Source of the DNA: Micrasema longulum | Lineage: Eukaryota > Arthropoda > Insecta > Trichoptera > Brachycentridae | NCBI GenBank assembly: GCA_022494885.1 | Contig: JAGVSM010002364.1 | Span: 93,417-157,416, forward strand | Direction: 5' to 3' | Length of the DNA stretch: 64,000 bases | Shown here: one piece after another, positions 54,955 through 64,000 of the stretch | How the letters are laid out: each line of letters starts with the position of its first letter | Position numbering within the stretch: the first letter of the stretch is position 1 | The notes under the pieces: generated by a model | Database searches by the model: none | Seen by the model: the letters and a program-made list of their open reading frames with translations, nothing else | Told to the model about the DNA's origin: nothing | Program-made: the position numbers and the translations under genes

Positions 54955-55262
54955 TGGTTTTATGACTCGATGACCACATTAAGGTAAAAATCCTGAATAA
55001 GGAAATCGAGTGGAGATAAGACCACTTTGTAGTATTGTAGTTTGCCTGCCATTCTTGAGATCCAGAATTTGATCCTGGCAGGTTAGATGGAAAATATTGG
55101 TTTTAAAAGTGATTTTCAATATAGATATTTCATTGTTTCTTGGTACCTGAAACGTACGACTGATCATCTTGTCTTTATGTATTAAATTATCGAGATAGTC
55201 TACATTTGACGTTAAATGCACTGACTTGGATACCACTAGGTGTGCGGATAGGAAAATGATGA
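54955..55262 (+). mobile_element. SINE family S3, nearly full length
   Basis: 'gactcgatgaccacattaag', 'gtggagataagaccactttg', 'gcctgccattcttgagatcc' (B-box region degenerate), 'tcctggcaggttagatggaa', 'acgactgatcatcttgtctt', 'gataccactaggtgtgcgga' and a 'gatgacgatgatgg' end. Confidence 0.7.
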
Positions 55263-55269
55263 CGATGAT

Positions 55270-55870
55270 GGTTTAAAAATGTTGGTCTATAAATTACTTA
55301 GTATGTAACTTTTTTTGGGAAACCAACATATCAGATATATTGCATGAACCCGGAACCAATAACAGGTTTCAACAAATTGTGGAAAATTAGTAAAAAAAAA
55401 CAATCCATTTCATACAAATTGTTACAAGATAAAATCGCAGAATAATGCTCGTACGAGGTTTTCCTGTTATTTGAATAATTTAATTAAAAAAGTGTTTGAT
55501 GTCCTGAACGAACATATTAAGTCATCTAGAATGAAAACCATTTTTAGGAGAAGTGTACAAGTTTGGATTTTGTAGGGAAAAGACCATCGCAGGAGACCGC
55601 TGCGAGACATTGCATAGATTTACATACTATTGTGCGTATTGTTCAGATTTTTATTAAAATTTGTGTCCATGTAATAATACGAGTATTTGTGTTTGGAATA
55701 TTTGAATAATATGAATTCTTCCACTTTCTATTATGTTGTGTCCAGGGCTCTTGGCCTCAAAGAGTAAGGGACCATTTTTTTTTTTGGAATTTGTATTTTT
55801 GTCCGAATAAATTATCAATTTTTAAAAAAAGTATGAGAATTATAACATATTGAATATTGAATGGATATTA
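55270..55870. other. Mostly unrecognised, RTE 3' UTR scrap inside
   Basis: 'cttccactttctattatgtt', 'gtgtccagggctcttggcct' and 'caaagagtaaggg' at 55716-55775 match the complement of 63190-63260, the 3' UTR of the RTE-like copy there. Otherwise nothing. Confidence 0.45.
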
Positions 55871-55871
55871 A

Positions 55872-56060
55872 ACTCAATCAGGACCTCAAGAATAATAGGC
55901 GAATACGTTTACCAGTAAACAAAGAGGCGGACTTATTTCCACTTAAAATCCTTATTTAAGAATTTAACCTGAGAGTGGCCATCGAGTTGAAGACACTCAT
56001 CCAGGGTTCTGGTTCTATTTCACACACAGAACTGTTTTCCACATTTACCTGGCCACATAA
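55872..56060 (-). mobile_element. SINE family S3
   Basis: 'aactcaatcaggacctcaag', 'aataataggcgaatacgttt', 'aggcggacttatttccactt', 'aacctgagagtggccatcga', 'gttgaagacactcatccagg' and 'gttctggttctatttcacac'. Confidence 0.65.
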
Positions 56061-56064
56061 TCGT

Positions 56065-57400
56065 TTTTCTACGCCTTTTGAAAGTTTACGTGTATCGATA
56101 ATTTAACTAGAGCTTGGTAGATAGCGGAAGAAGGTTGGAAATGGGGATAGGGGATGGTTTAGGCATCTGATTAATGAATTCTCCCCTCACGTCTAAGCCC
56201 GTGTGGTACATGCCCCGTCAGTGTGGTCGATCTCGTGTCATTTGCAAAGGGCGCCTCTTTCAAAATCACAACTACAAATAACGAACGTTCTTGTCTTACA
56301 ATATCGAATTGGAAAAACTTTATATTCAAGAAATTAAGCGAAAACGCTGTCTCACGTATCTTCATAAAAACGTATTTCGTATTATGACACTACAGCAAAA
56401 ATTACATTACGCAATATGAATATTTATCATCGGTGTGTCTATTGTTTTGCTTTTTCGATAAATTGTTTCTTATGAAAGCTACGACTATCCAAAAACCTAA
56501 AAAAACAGCCAGTTTTATCTGCCGTCTTCAGACGTACGGTATACAAATATGATTTATAATTTTGAAAAAACTGAAAAAATATTGACATTGCAAATTTTAT
56601 TTTAATACTCTTTCTTAAGAAAAATAACCAAATCGGTGCAGTTTTGGAGTCCTGAAAACGAGACAGCAAAGGATCAATTTGATCAATTTTAGTTAGGCAA
56701 AATTTATCCGACATTAATCCATATACTACGGATTCCGATAAAAATATATGAAATGGATTAAGTATAATTAATTGTATTTTTGAAATCAATATATATATTG
56801 TGGAGAAATGCTTTCATACATAAATTTAAGAAATAATTTAAAAAAAAACATCACTAGAAAATGGCGACATGTTTGGTCTTGATAGTTGTGACATTAAGGT
56901 TTGTGACAATGTTCTTAACGAATTTGAATGGTCAAGAACAAATAAACATGAGCCGTGATGTGTTAGGGGCGTGGCCAATGAAATGGCTATTTTTTGCGGG
57001 AATTCAAAAGTACACATTTAACAATATTTTTATGCTACTAATTAGTAACAAAAAAATATTTTTATTACTGGACAGTGATTCATAGACCTAAATTACTTTG
57101 AAAATGTAAAAAAAGGGTGATATTTCCCAATTGTCCTTTTTGCATGTTATTTGGGAGGCATTTTCAAGAGATTGAAAAATAAACATTTTTCAAATACCCA
57201 TTTATAAAAATTGTCTGGCATTGCATTCTTCTGAATAAATTAAATAATTATACACATACATGCACATGTTATTATTAAAACCGTATTTTTTTATTTTATA
57301 ACATCACTAGGTTTTTGTAATTGTTTGTTTTTGTGTACTTTATTGGCTTTACTTTTTGCTTTCACTCTTTTTTTTTACAATAAAACCAATATGAAACTGG
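56065..57400. other. No gene recognised
   Basis: A GC-richer patch at 56100-56260 and open frames at 56439-56789 (minus) and 56861-57085 (plus) show no recognised domain. Confidence 0.25.
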
Positions 57401-57402
57401 CT

Positions 57403-57472
57403 GTGTTACCGTGGCTAGTGTCTTGGACTTACAAATCAGACACCCGAGGTTCGAACCTCAATACTATAATTT
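57403..57472 (+). mobile_element. SINE family S2, head only
   Basis: 'gttaccgtggctagtgtctt', 'ggacttacaaatcagacacc', 'cgaggttcgaacctcaatac' (B-box). Confidence 0.55.
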
Positions 57473-58091
57473 AGTTTATTATTTTCTTGATTATAAAAAA
57501 TAAAATAAACTTTTATCTTGTATAGCTACTATTTTCCATGATTAACAAAATGCATAAAAGATCGTGCTTTAGTTCAAATATTCAAGTTAATCATAAAAAC
57601 TACTATGTTTATAAAAATAAAAAAAATCGTCTTAATAATATCAATGGCCTGGTCATTGGCAGTTTTAACAAAAAATATATATTTCATTCTTTAGATTTTA
57701 AAGGGGTTTTTTTGCGATACAGTTCACTACTTGATGTGTGTACATACTTATTATTTGCATAATATTTACATATATGAGTGTTTTAAGAGAAGAATACTTA
57801 TTTTTTCAGTTATTTCTGTTTGTTCAACTAACCACTTTCTGACAAATATGTTTAAATTGATTTTTATACAATTTAGTTCCCACTTGTATACTTTTATCCT
57901 GATATTTCAAGAGGTAAGAACTTCGGATTTGAGCATTGTATTATTTAGACTCATAAACTTAACTGTGTAAAACTCATTTGTTCTTTCACCGTAAATAAAA
58001 GTAATTTTTCGTTCATTTTTTGCCTTTTAATCCCGGAAAATATTGGAATGAAGACAATAAATTTAATACAATCTCTTTGTTTCAAAGTGTT

Positions 58092-58494
58092 TTACCGATA
58101 AAGAACAAAATATTTTCCAAAATAAATTTTAAGACGCCGAAGAAAATCTTTGACAACAAAATTAATAGGAGAACATAACTCCCGAGAGGTTTGCCGTCGG
58201 TTGAGAAAATCAGAAAGCTCCGAGTGCTTGATCGATTTTAAAGCACTGGAATGGAACCCGGCTGATAACAAAATCCTCAGGGAATGCCCTTTTTTATTCC
58301 ATCTATCCGTACACCGATATGAGCTCCTGGTATATCCGTGCATCGCAGTCCTTCTAAGCCTCAGCGCTCGGAGGGTAATAAAACATTTATTATTTTTATC
58401 TGAAGCAGAAAAATACCTCCTCAACAGTCTTAGCGCCCTGGTACAATCGTCGGGCGGGGTACGTGAAACTACTTACAAATCATTGTTTCATTGA
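58092..58494. other. Unrecognised GC-richer stretch open on both strands
   Basis: Minus frame 58424-58092 (110 codons) and plus frame 58150-58494 (114 codons) overlap. The plus product starts TKLIGEHNSREVCRRLRKSE and has a hydrophobic middle; the minus product is rich in Arg and Ser. I recognise neither. Could be a decayed exon or transposon coding region. Confidence 0.25.
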
Positions 58495-58914
58495 GAAATA
58501 CGGGATCAGAGAATTGAGTGCTATTTCTTGCTCTATTATATTTTGTGACGCCACACATTTATTATAGTTATTACAGAACTAAAAGTGGATTACTTACTGA
58601 TAACATTTGTAACTTTGATGGATAAAACATGGGAAAAATTGTTACTAAAACATGGTAACACATTTTTTTTATTATTACTAAAAAAATTCAATGATGTTTA
58701 TCTTGATTTTACACGTCTTTAGCAAATTCATATAAAATCATTCATCATTGCTTAAATTTTGGTTTTATTTCACATCTTCTAATTAGAATAATATTTTTTG
58801 AACAGTTTACTTTTATCCCTTTCACACTGAAATGAATACTATTGGACATATAAAAAAATAGCTATTCTTTACGTACTAAAGTAATAATATAAACATTTTA
58901 TTTTTTTATATTTT

Positions 58915-58998
58915 TTAACGGAGGCCAGGAGGCCTAGTAACAATAATGAATTACAGCACAGAACACCGAGGTTTGAGAAAAATCACATTTATCTTTGT
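58915..58998 (-). mobile_element. SINE family S1 fragment
   Basis: 'ggccaggaggcctagtaaca', 'atgaattacagcacagaaca', 'ccgaggtttgagaaaaatca' match the minus-oriented S1 body; the tRNA head is missing. Confidence 0.65.
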
Positions 58999-58999
58999 A

Positions 59000-59175
59000 T
59001 TTTTTATTTATTTTTATTTATTTACAATTTTAAAAAACCCGTTAGGGTTACATTAGAAATTTAATATTGTCTAGTCATTTCATGTCTCGTCTAGTCTAGT
59101 TAGTTCAGTCATCATGTGCTTTTTCAGATTGATTTTGGTTCAAGTATCTCATGTCAAGACTTAGAATTTTTTAAT
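59000..59175 (-). mobile_element. Probable retroposon 3' end
   Basis: On the minus strand the stretch ends 'ccctaacgggttttttaaaa', 'ttgtaaataaataaaaataa' with an A-rich tail, typical of a non-LTR 3' end. It lies where the S1 head should be, so the SINE was truncated or interrupted here. Confidence 0.4.
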
Positions 59176-59179
59176 CGAT

Positions 59180-60665
59180 CATTTTTTTCAACAATTATGC
59201 TCAATTTGACATTTGTAAATATATTATCATGTTCAAAAAATCTAATAATATTTTTATTTTTATTGTAATATCTGAATTCAACGTAAACATAATATTCTGA
59301 TAATCGTGGTTATTTGTAAAGAATTCCTACAAATTATTTTGAAAATGAGTTATTTACAAGTATTATCTAAAAAAAACTACAAACTTGATTTCACAAATTT
59401 TGTAAGATAATAGGAATACTAATATTTTACAAATGTACATACTATCATAAAAAATAATGATGATTCCGACGCCATCGAACATTCCACAATTTAATATTTG
59501 GCTAAATTATCAATGGCCGCTTTCTTAATCGGATTATCGAATTTATAGGATTCTCTGTAGTCTCCCTTGATAGATGACAAGGGCCTAACTTCTGTAAAAA
59601 TATGTTTTTAAAAGACAAAACAAAATTGGATGATTGAATGGTAATTAAGGGTAAAACAGGCGCCTGTTTGAAGATACATCCCTTATTTCTTGGAAAGTAT
59701 GAAATTGAAATATTCATGGCTTTTTGATGAGTTATAGCGTCCTATTTTGGGGGTTATTAAATATTCAAAAGTCACTTAGACCATCCAATCTTTCAAAGAA
59801 TTAATCTTCTTAATATTAATGGATGAAATATATTATTTAAAATAGAAGTTTCATTAGGAAAGATAATTTATGAAATAGATTTGCATCATAAAACGATTTG
59901 ATAAAACGTTTTATTGTTTTGTACAATTAAGGTATAATAATTCCGAATGTAAATACATGGAAAGTTAAAATAATCAAAGTTGCTTCGGAACCAATAATCA
60001 AAATCGTAATCAAAATATCATATTGATTTATTTTATGATATTTTATTTTGAAAAAAACTACAGCATTATATAAAAAAAAACATACTTTTTCTTTCGTGTC
60101 CCGTCGGCACTGAAAAGTACCACACGTTTGCGAATTAATTGTTAGTTTATACGAGCATGCATTGATTGTTTTTTTTCTATTATTACTTTAAAAGGCTTAA
60201 ATGCAACCGATAAGTTTAGTTTTTTGGCATAAATAGCTGTATATTTGATAATCTAAATTCTTTATATTTGTGAGATAGTTAACACAGGCCGTCAGCGTCA
60301 AATAACTCCAGGTAAAAACGTATTTTATTAGGTAAAAACAACCGATTCTTCAGATATTTTGGTTGTTATATGCATAGTAAGAATAGGTAAGGAGAAGATA
60401 AGAAGCTTTATTTTTAACAAACTATTCGACTACAATTAATAAAGTGTCTTAAAATCCCGGAAACACTTTTTAGTACCACCCCCATCCGATTTGTATTTTG
60501 GGGAGGAGGAATTTCATTTCTGCATAAATTATCTAACTATATGAACGCTATTTATAACCATAAAAAATAGAATTTATTTGGTAATTTTTAGGGCTTTGGT
60601 ACACTTAACTTTGGCTAAATAGTAATTTTATAAGCGATTTATATTTTTCTGCTTTGAGATATTTT
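59180..60665. other. AT-rich region, no gene
   Basis: No supported feature. Confidence 0.3.
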
Positions 60666-60669
60666 TTTT

Positions 60670-60785
60670 ACAAATCATATATCCATACTTATATTATTAA
60701 TGCGAATGTGTGTTTGTTAATGTTTCTTTCACGTCTCTACGGAGCAACCAATTGTCATTTTTTTTTCATAGGCTTAGCCAAAAAA
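60670..60785 (+). repeat. Lepidopteran-type repeat fragment
   Basis: 'catacttatattattaatgc', 'gaatgtgtgtttgttaatgt' and 'tctttcacgtctctacggag', 'caaccaattgtcat'. I recognise this 'ttataaatgcgaaagtgtgtttgt...tctttcacg...accgatt' pattern as a widespread lepidopteran repeat. Confidence 0.45.
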
Positions 60786-61149
60786 ATGAAAAGTAAAATA
60801 AGATAATTTTCATCCCAAACTTTAATAGAAATCAATTTTAAAAATAATGAAATATTGTAACAATGAGCTACATTATTTGAAAATGAGTAGCCGGTAAGGT
60901 GGTAATTAAAAAAATATCCATTTGAAATTCATTCTTAAAATTTCTATAATTGACTTACTTACGGTTAGTTTGGTTTGCATTTTGTTAAAATGAAGTAGTA
61001 AGATTGATTCAAAATGAAATACAATGTAATTTTTACCACATATAAGTTAAAAAATTTATATTATAACACAACTAGTGTCAGGTATTCTTAATTACCCATC
61101 ATCAGGTGTAAATATAAACTGAACTCAAATATATACACAGATAATGTAT

Positions 61150-61340
61150 TCTTAGGTTTAAATTTATTTCAACAGCAAGGTAAAACATTTTAGAGAAGGA
61201 AATATGGAAATCTAGTCATTTACATGGCTTATGATCAATCATTGGCTGGTTTATGTGGCCAATTTACAACATTCACCATTCTACCCATGTTTGAACATCC
61301 AGCCAGTCTGCAAGCATTTGGACATACTCAAACATTGTTG
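61150..61340 (+). mobile_element. Family M copy, subfamily B, internally deleted
   Basis: 'aaatttatttcaacagcaag', 'atgatcaatcattggctggt', 'ttcaccattctacccatgtt', then directly 'ccagccagtctgcaagcatt', 'tggacatactcaaacattgt'. A G-tract lies just after it (61399-61409). Confidence 0.7.
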
Positions 61341-61409
61341 AATATACTTAGGTACCCATGGGGTTGGGTGGAAGGGGCAAGGCAATGTGTAGTGGATGGG
61401 GGGGGGGGG

Positions 61410-62040
61410 TTCCCAAAGTAGGGGTGATAAATTTAGAAATATAAAATTATTAATTTAAATTTTCTCTGAATTTATACTTTTTTAGTTTGCGTTATTTATT
61501 AAAATACCTTTATTTGTGACAATGTAAAAGTTTAATTTTATGGGAATGAAAAGAATGGTTTGTATCCATAATACAGTTTGCAAATTCAGAAAAAACTAGA
61601 GCTAGAAACTCCACGGCGGTGTTCGTTAACTCTAATTTTTAAATTTCTCGCAGTTTGGCCGATATATTTTCATAAACACCGCTTTTTTCTAAAAGTTCTA
61701 TTTTCGATTAAAAGTTATCAATTTTTCCCCCTTAATTGGAAATTGGGAAATATTTGGAGATTAGAATTTACTAATATTTAAAAATATTGAACCAGTGAAT
61801 AGAACGATTTTAGATTTGCGAACAGAAAAACAATGCTTAGTCACCACCACAGGCGGATGGATCATTGTTTTTCTTTTAAAGCGATAATTGGAAGACTAAG
61901 TTCGTTTTAATCCCGATAAATTATACCATTTTATCTGGGAAATTCTTATTGATAAACAAAAATTATAACTACCTAATCAATTACCTAAATAATTTCTCCC
62001 TTACACCACGTGAGCCAAGCCGCGGGTAGAATAAAATTAT
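61410..62040. other. No gene; repeat end near 62010
   Basis: 'agccaagccgcgggtagaat' at 62010 resembles the repeat end at 43068. Confidence 0.3.
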
Positions 62041-62042
62041 TC

Positions 62043-62493
62043 TACATGGTTTTTTAGGACCAGACCGCAAAACTTTATATGAACAATCCTCATAGTTAGC
62101 TTTAAAAAAAATCCTAATGATTTTTTGCCAAAAACTCATTTAAAAAAAAAATAAGAAAAATTATTATCTCAAAATGGATAAATCTTCAATTTTTCGGACT
62201 TGCATCCCTTCCGCAAACCACTAACCCTCCCATACAAAAAAAAAAGATCAAAATGTATTTGACCAACGAACCGATACGCACCAGACGAGGACAAGGGAAG
62301 CGGCTGGGTAGGAGAGGGATAGGATGGTGGAGGAACTGCTAAGCCGAGAAATTAAGTATTTACTCCATTTTGAGACTGTAAAAAAAAACTAAACAAATCA
62401 ACTTTTTTTTTAAAATCCAAAGGATTTTTTTAAAGCTTACCATGAGGAATGTTCCTTAGAAGGTTCGTGGTCTGGCCTTGAAAAACCGTGTAT
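62043..62493. mobile_element. Foldback element, about 450 bp with 130-bp arms
   Basis: The left arm (62043-62176) contains 'tggttttttaggaccagacc', 'gaacaatcctcatagttagc', 'tttaaaaaaaatccta' and 'atctcaaaatgg'. The right arm (62366-62493) contains their complements 'ccattttgagactg', 'ggatttttttaaagcttacc', 'atgaggaatgttcctta' and 'ggtctggccttgaaaaaccg'. The arms are diverged but collinear over about 130 bp. The loop (62180-62360) is GC-rich ('ggacaagggaagcggctggg', 'taggagagggataggatgg') and unlike the surrounding DNA. Confidence 0.75.
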
Positions 62494-62499
62494 AAACTA

Positions 62500-63170
62500 G
62501 GAATTGAATAAAAAAAAGGAAATACTAATTTATTTGTTATGGTTTGCATATTTTACTAGTGTAGGTTTATATTTGAAGGAAATAAACCTATGATTTTAGA
62601 GTTCTAAGGTTTGCAGTGTTTCAATTTTTTTTTGTACAACTTAAAAAAGTTGGTTCAATCTTGTTGTGCGACGAGGGACTCCAAAGTAAATCCTTTCAAG
62701 GAACTGGGGACTTTTCAGGCGTATTATATGTTAAAGTTAAGGTTTAGCAATATTATGAAATAATCGAATAGAGACGGAACTTTTTCTTTGAAACCACTAT
62801 TATTTTCCAATTGAAGTTTGCATCGGCGCAATATACGGTATAAGAATCAAATTTCAATATAAGTTAAGTTTGTGGTTTTATTGGATAAACGGGTACAAAC
62901 AATAAATTCCCAGTACATAAACTCGTTCGTACTGAAAAGACAAGTAGCAGAAAATCCAATAAGAGACCCGCCCTTAGGAGCGCACCACTTCAGGAATGTT
63001 CAGAATAGAACAGGGTGCGCCATGAAGCTTTACCTTCTAATTAAACAAAAAACAGTAATTATATCTTTATTGGGCATTTAAAAAAAGCACATTTGCATAC
63101 CACAAAATAATATAATGCGAAATATATATTTTTTTATTATTTATTTATTCATACAAATACACACATATTA
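62500..63170. other. No gene recognised
   Basis: A plus-strand open stretch at 62872-63081 has no recognised domain; other frames are short. Confidence 0.25.
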
Positions 63171-63174
63171 CCAA

Positions 63175-63590
63175 AAAAAATAATAACGTATCCCAAACTC
63201 TATGAGGCCAAGGGTCCAGTGTTGAGTTGGAATACAACATAATGGAAAGTGGAAGCAAGTACATAATGACAACAACAACAACAAACCATCACGCCGTTTC
63301 CCCGTAAGCGTGGGCAGAGAGGATAGAACGCCACATCTCGCTTCTTCTATGTATTTTTTTTTTTGCACCACAACAGGCCAGGAGGCCCAATTGCAGTGGT
63401 GAATTATATCACAGAACACCCAGGCTTGAGCAAAATCACTTTTTTTGTGTTCTCACCGGAAATCGAACCCGGAACCTTTCGTGTGTGAGTCAAGCGTCTT
63501 GACCACTACACCACGGAGGCCGCCATACATCTTCTCATGCACGCGCACCGATTATTCCGACTTTCGACATGTGAGGGCATTGAAAGTAAA
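63175..63590 (-). mobile_element. RTE-like 3' end, split by an S1 SINE
   Basis: 'gggcagagaggatagaacgc', 'cacatctcgcttcttctatg' (63310-63350) and 'catcttctcatgcacgcgca', 'ccgattattccgactttcga', 'catgtg' (63528-63570) correspond to 20545-20660 of the RTE-like copy, where they are contiguous. The low-coordinate side holds the 3' UTR (ggcctcatagag..) and an A-rich tail near 63130-63180 on the complement. The SINE interrupts it. Confidence 0.7.
63352..63525 (-). mobile_element. SINE family S1 inserted in the RTE-like end
   Basis: 'tttgcaccacaacaggccag', 'gaggcccaattgcagtggtg', 'gaatcgaacc'-type B-box complement ('gaaatcgaacccggaacctt'), 'gagtcaagcgtcttgaccac', 'tacaccacggaggccgcc'. T-rich end at 63352-63363. 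Confidence 0.85.
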
Positions 63591-63599
63591 GATAGCAAA

Positions 63600-63992
63600 C
63601 TCCCGCTTTGGTGTTTTCGGGAAACATAACAAAAACTGCTATACGAATGCCAAAGACAGTCTTTATGTTATAAATGTTAACTTAACTGAACTTAAACTTT
63701 CAGATACTAATTAATTAGCTTTAATAAAAACATGAATTCAAAACCTTTCTCAATATTTGTATGGCACAGCCATTTTGAAAATTTTAATCTCAAGCCTGTC
63801 ATTGGTCGAATTAAATGGCTGGTGGGTATTGCTATGTTTGCTTCCAAACACTATTTTCAAACCATCAAAAGTATGATTTTCAACAACATTTGCAACTCAA
63901 CTCATGATTTTTATAAAAATAAATTTGATAAACTACAGAATGACATCATAACTATGCACGACACTCTCCGATTCCGCGTTTACATTCCTTAG
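63600..63992 (+). other. Unrecognised open stretch at window end
   Basis: An 86-codon open frame from ATG 63732 ends at TAG (63990-63992). It includes FNLKPVIGRIKWLVGIAMFA, SKHYFQTIKSMIFN and DFYKNKFDKLQNDIITMHDT. I recognise no family. It could be part of a host gene or an unlisted transposon. Confidence 0.2.
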
Positions 63993-64000
63993 CCAACCAA

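Noticed and set aside
56171..56365. Minus-strand frame with GHVPHGLRREGRIH
   Set aside because: Considered as ribosomal RNA or conserved exon because of the GC-rich patch, but it matches no rRNA core that I know and no protein motif.

Overview
The window is eukaryotic, AT-rich, repeat-dense DNA, most likely from an insect and probably a moth or butterfly. The evidence is tRNA-derived SINE families with pol III boxes, L2/CR1-like, Jockey-like and RTE-like non-LTR retrotransposons, Penelope-like, mariner, hAT and P-like elements, and short fragments ending in a 'gccgcgggtaaaagc'-type motif that I associate with lepidopteran repeats. There are no operons, ribosome binding sites or phage-type genes. 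The order-level assignment is inference; no rRNA or intact tRNA is present to fix the taxon.

Layout. 0-0.9 kb holds the GC-rich last coding exon of an unrecognised host gene (stop at 236-238) and its 3' UTR, in which a hairpin MITE is inserted. 1-6.7 kb is mostly AT-rich intergenic or intronic DNA with repeat scraps. 6.7-11 kb has an L2-like element inserted in a SINE, an inverted Penelope-like fragment carrying a hammerhead-like motif, a second non-LTR 3' end and a Penelope reverse-transcriptase fragment. 12-23.3 kb is dominated by one foldback/TIR family (called 'family M' here, about 15 copies in the window), one copy of which is split by a 1.2-kb hAT element with an 8-bp target duplication. 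24-26 kb has an RTE-like element split by about 0.83 kb of foreign DNA. 29.2-30.2 kb is a 1-kb TIR element carrying the first exon of a THAP-domain protein (P-element-like). 34-36.5 kb is a tail of Jockey-like, RTE-like and other non-LTR pieces. 38.5-40.3 kb is a mariner split by an L2-like insertion. 41-45.8 kb has two tail-to-tail L2-like ends, several non-LTR 3' ends, and a transposase-like pseudogene split by a SINE with a clear target duplication. Around 46.8-47.4 kb two divergent open segments end at good splice donors and may be first exons of a divergent gene pair. 48.6-64 kb has more SINEs, non-LTR ends, family M copies and a 450-bp foldback element.

No complete intact host gene lies inside the window. 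All recognised transposon coding regions are truncated or broken by stops and frameshifts. The interest lies in the nested insertion history and in a few short spliced-looking open segments. All family names rest on my reading of translated motifs; no database search was run.
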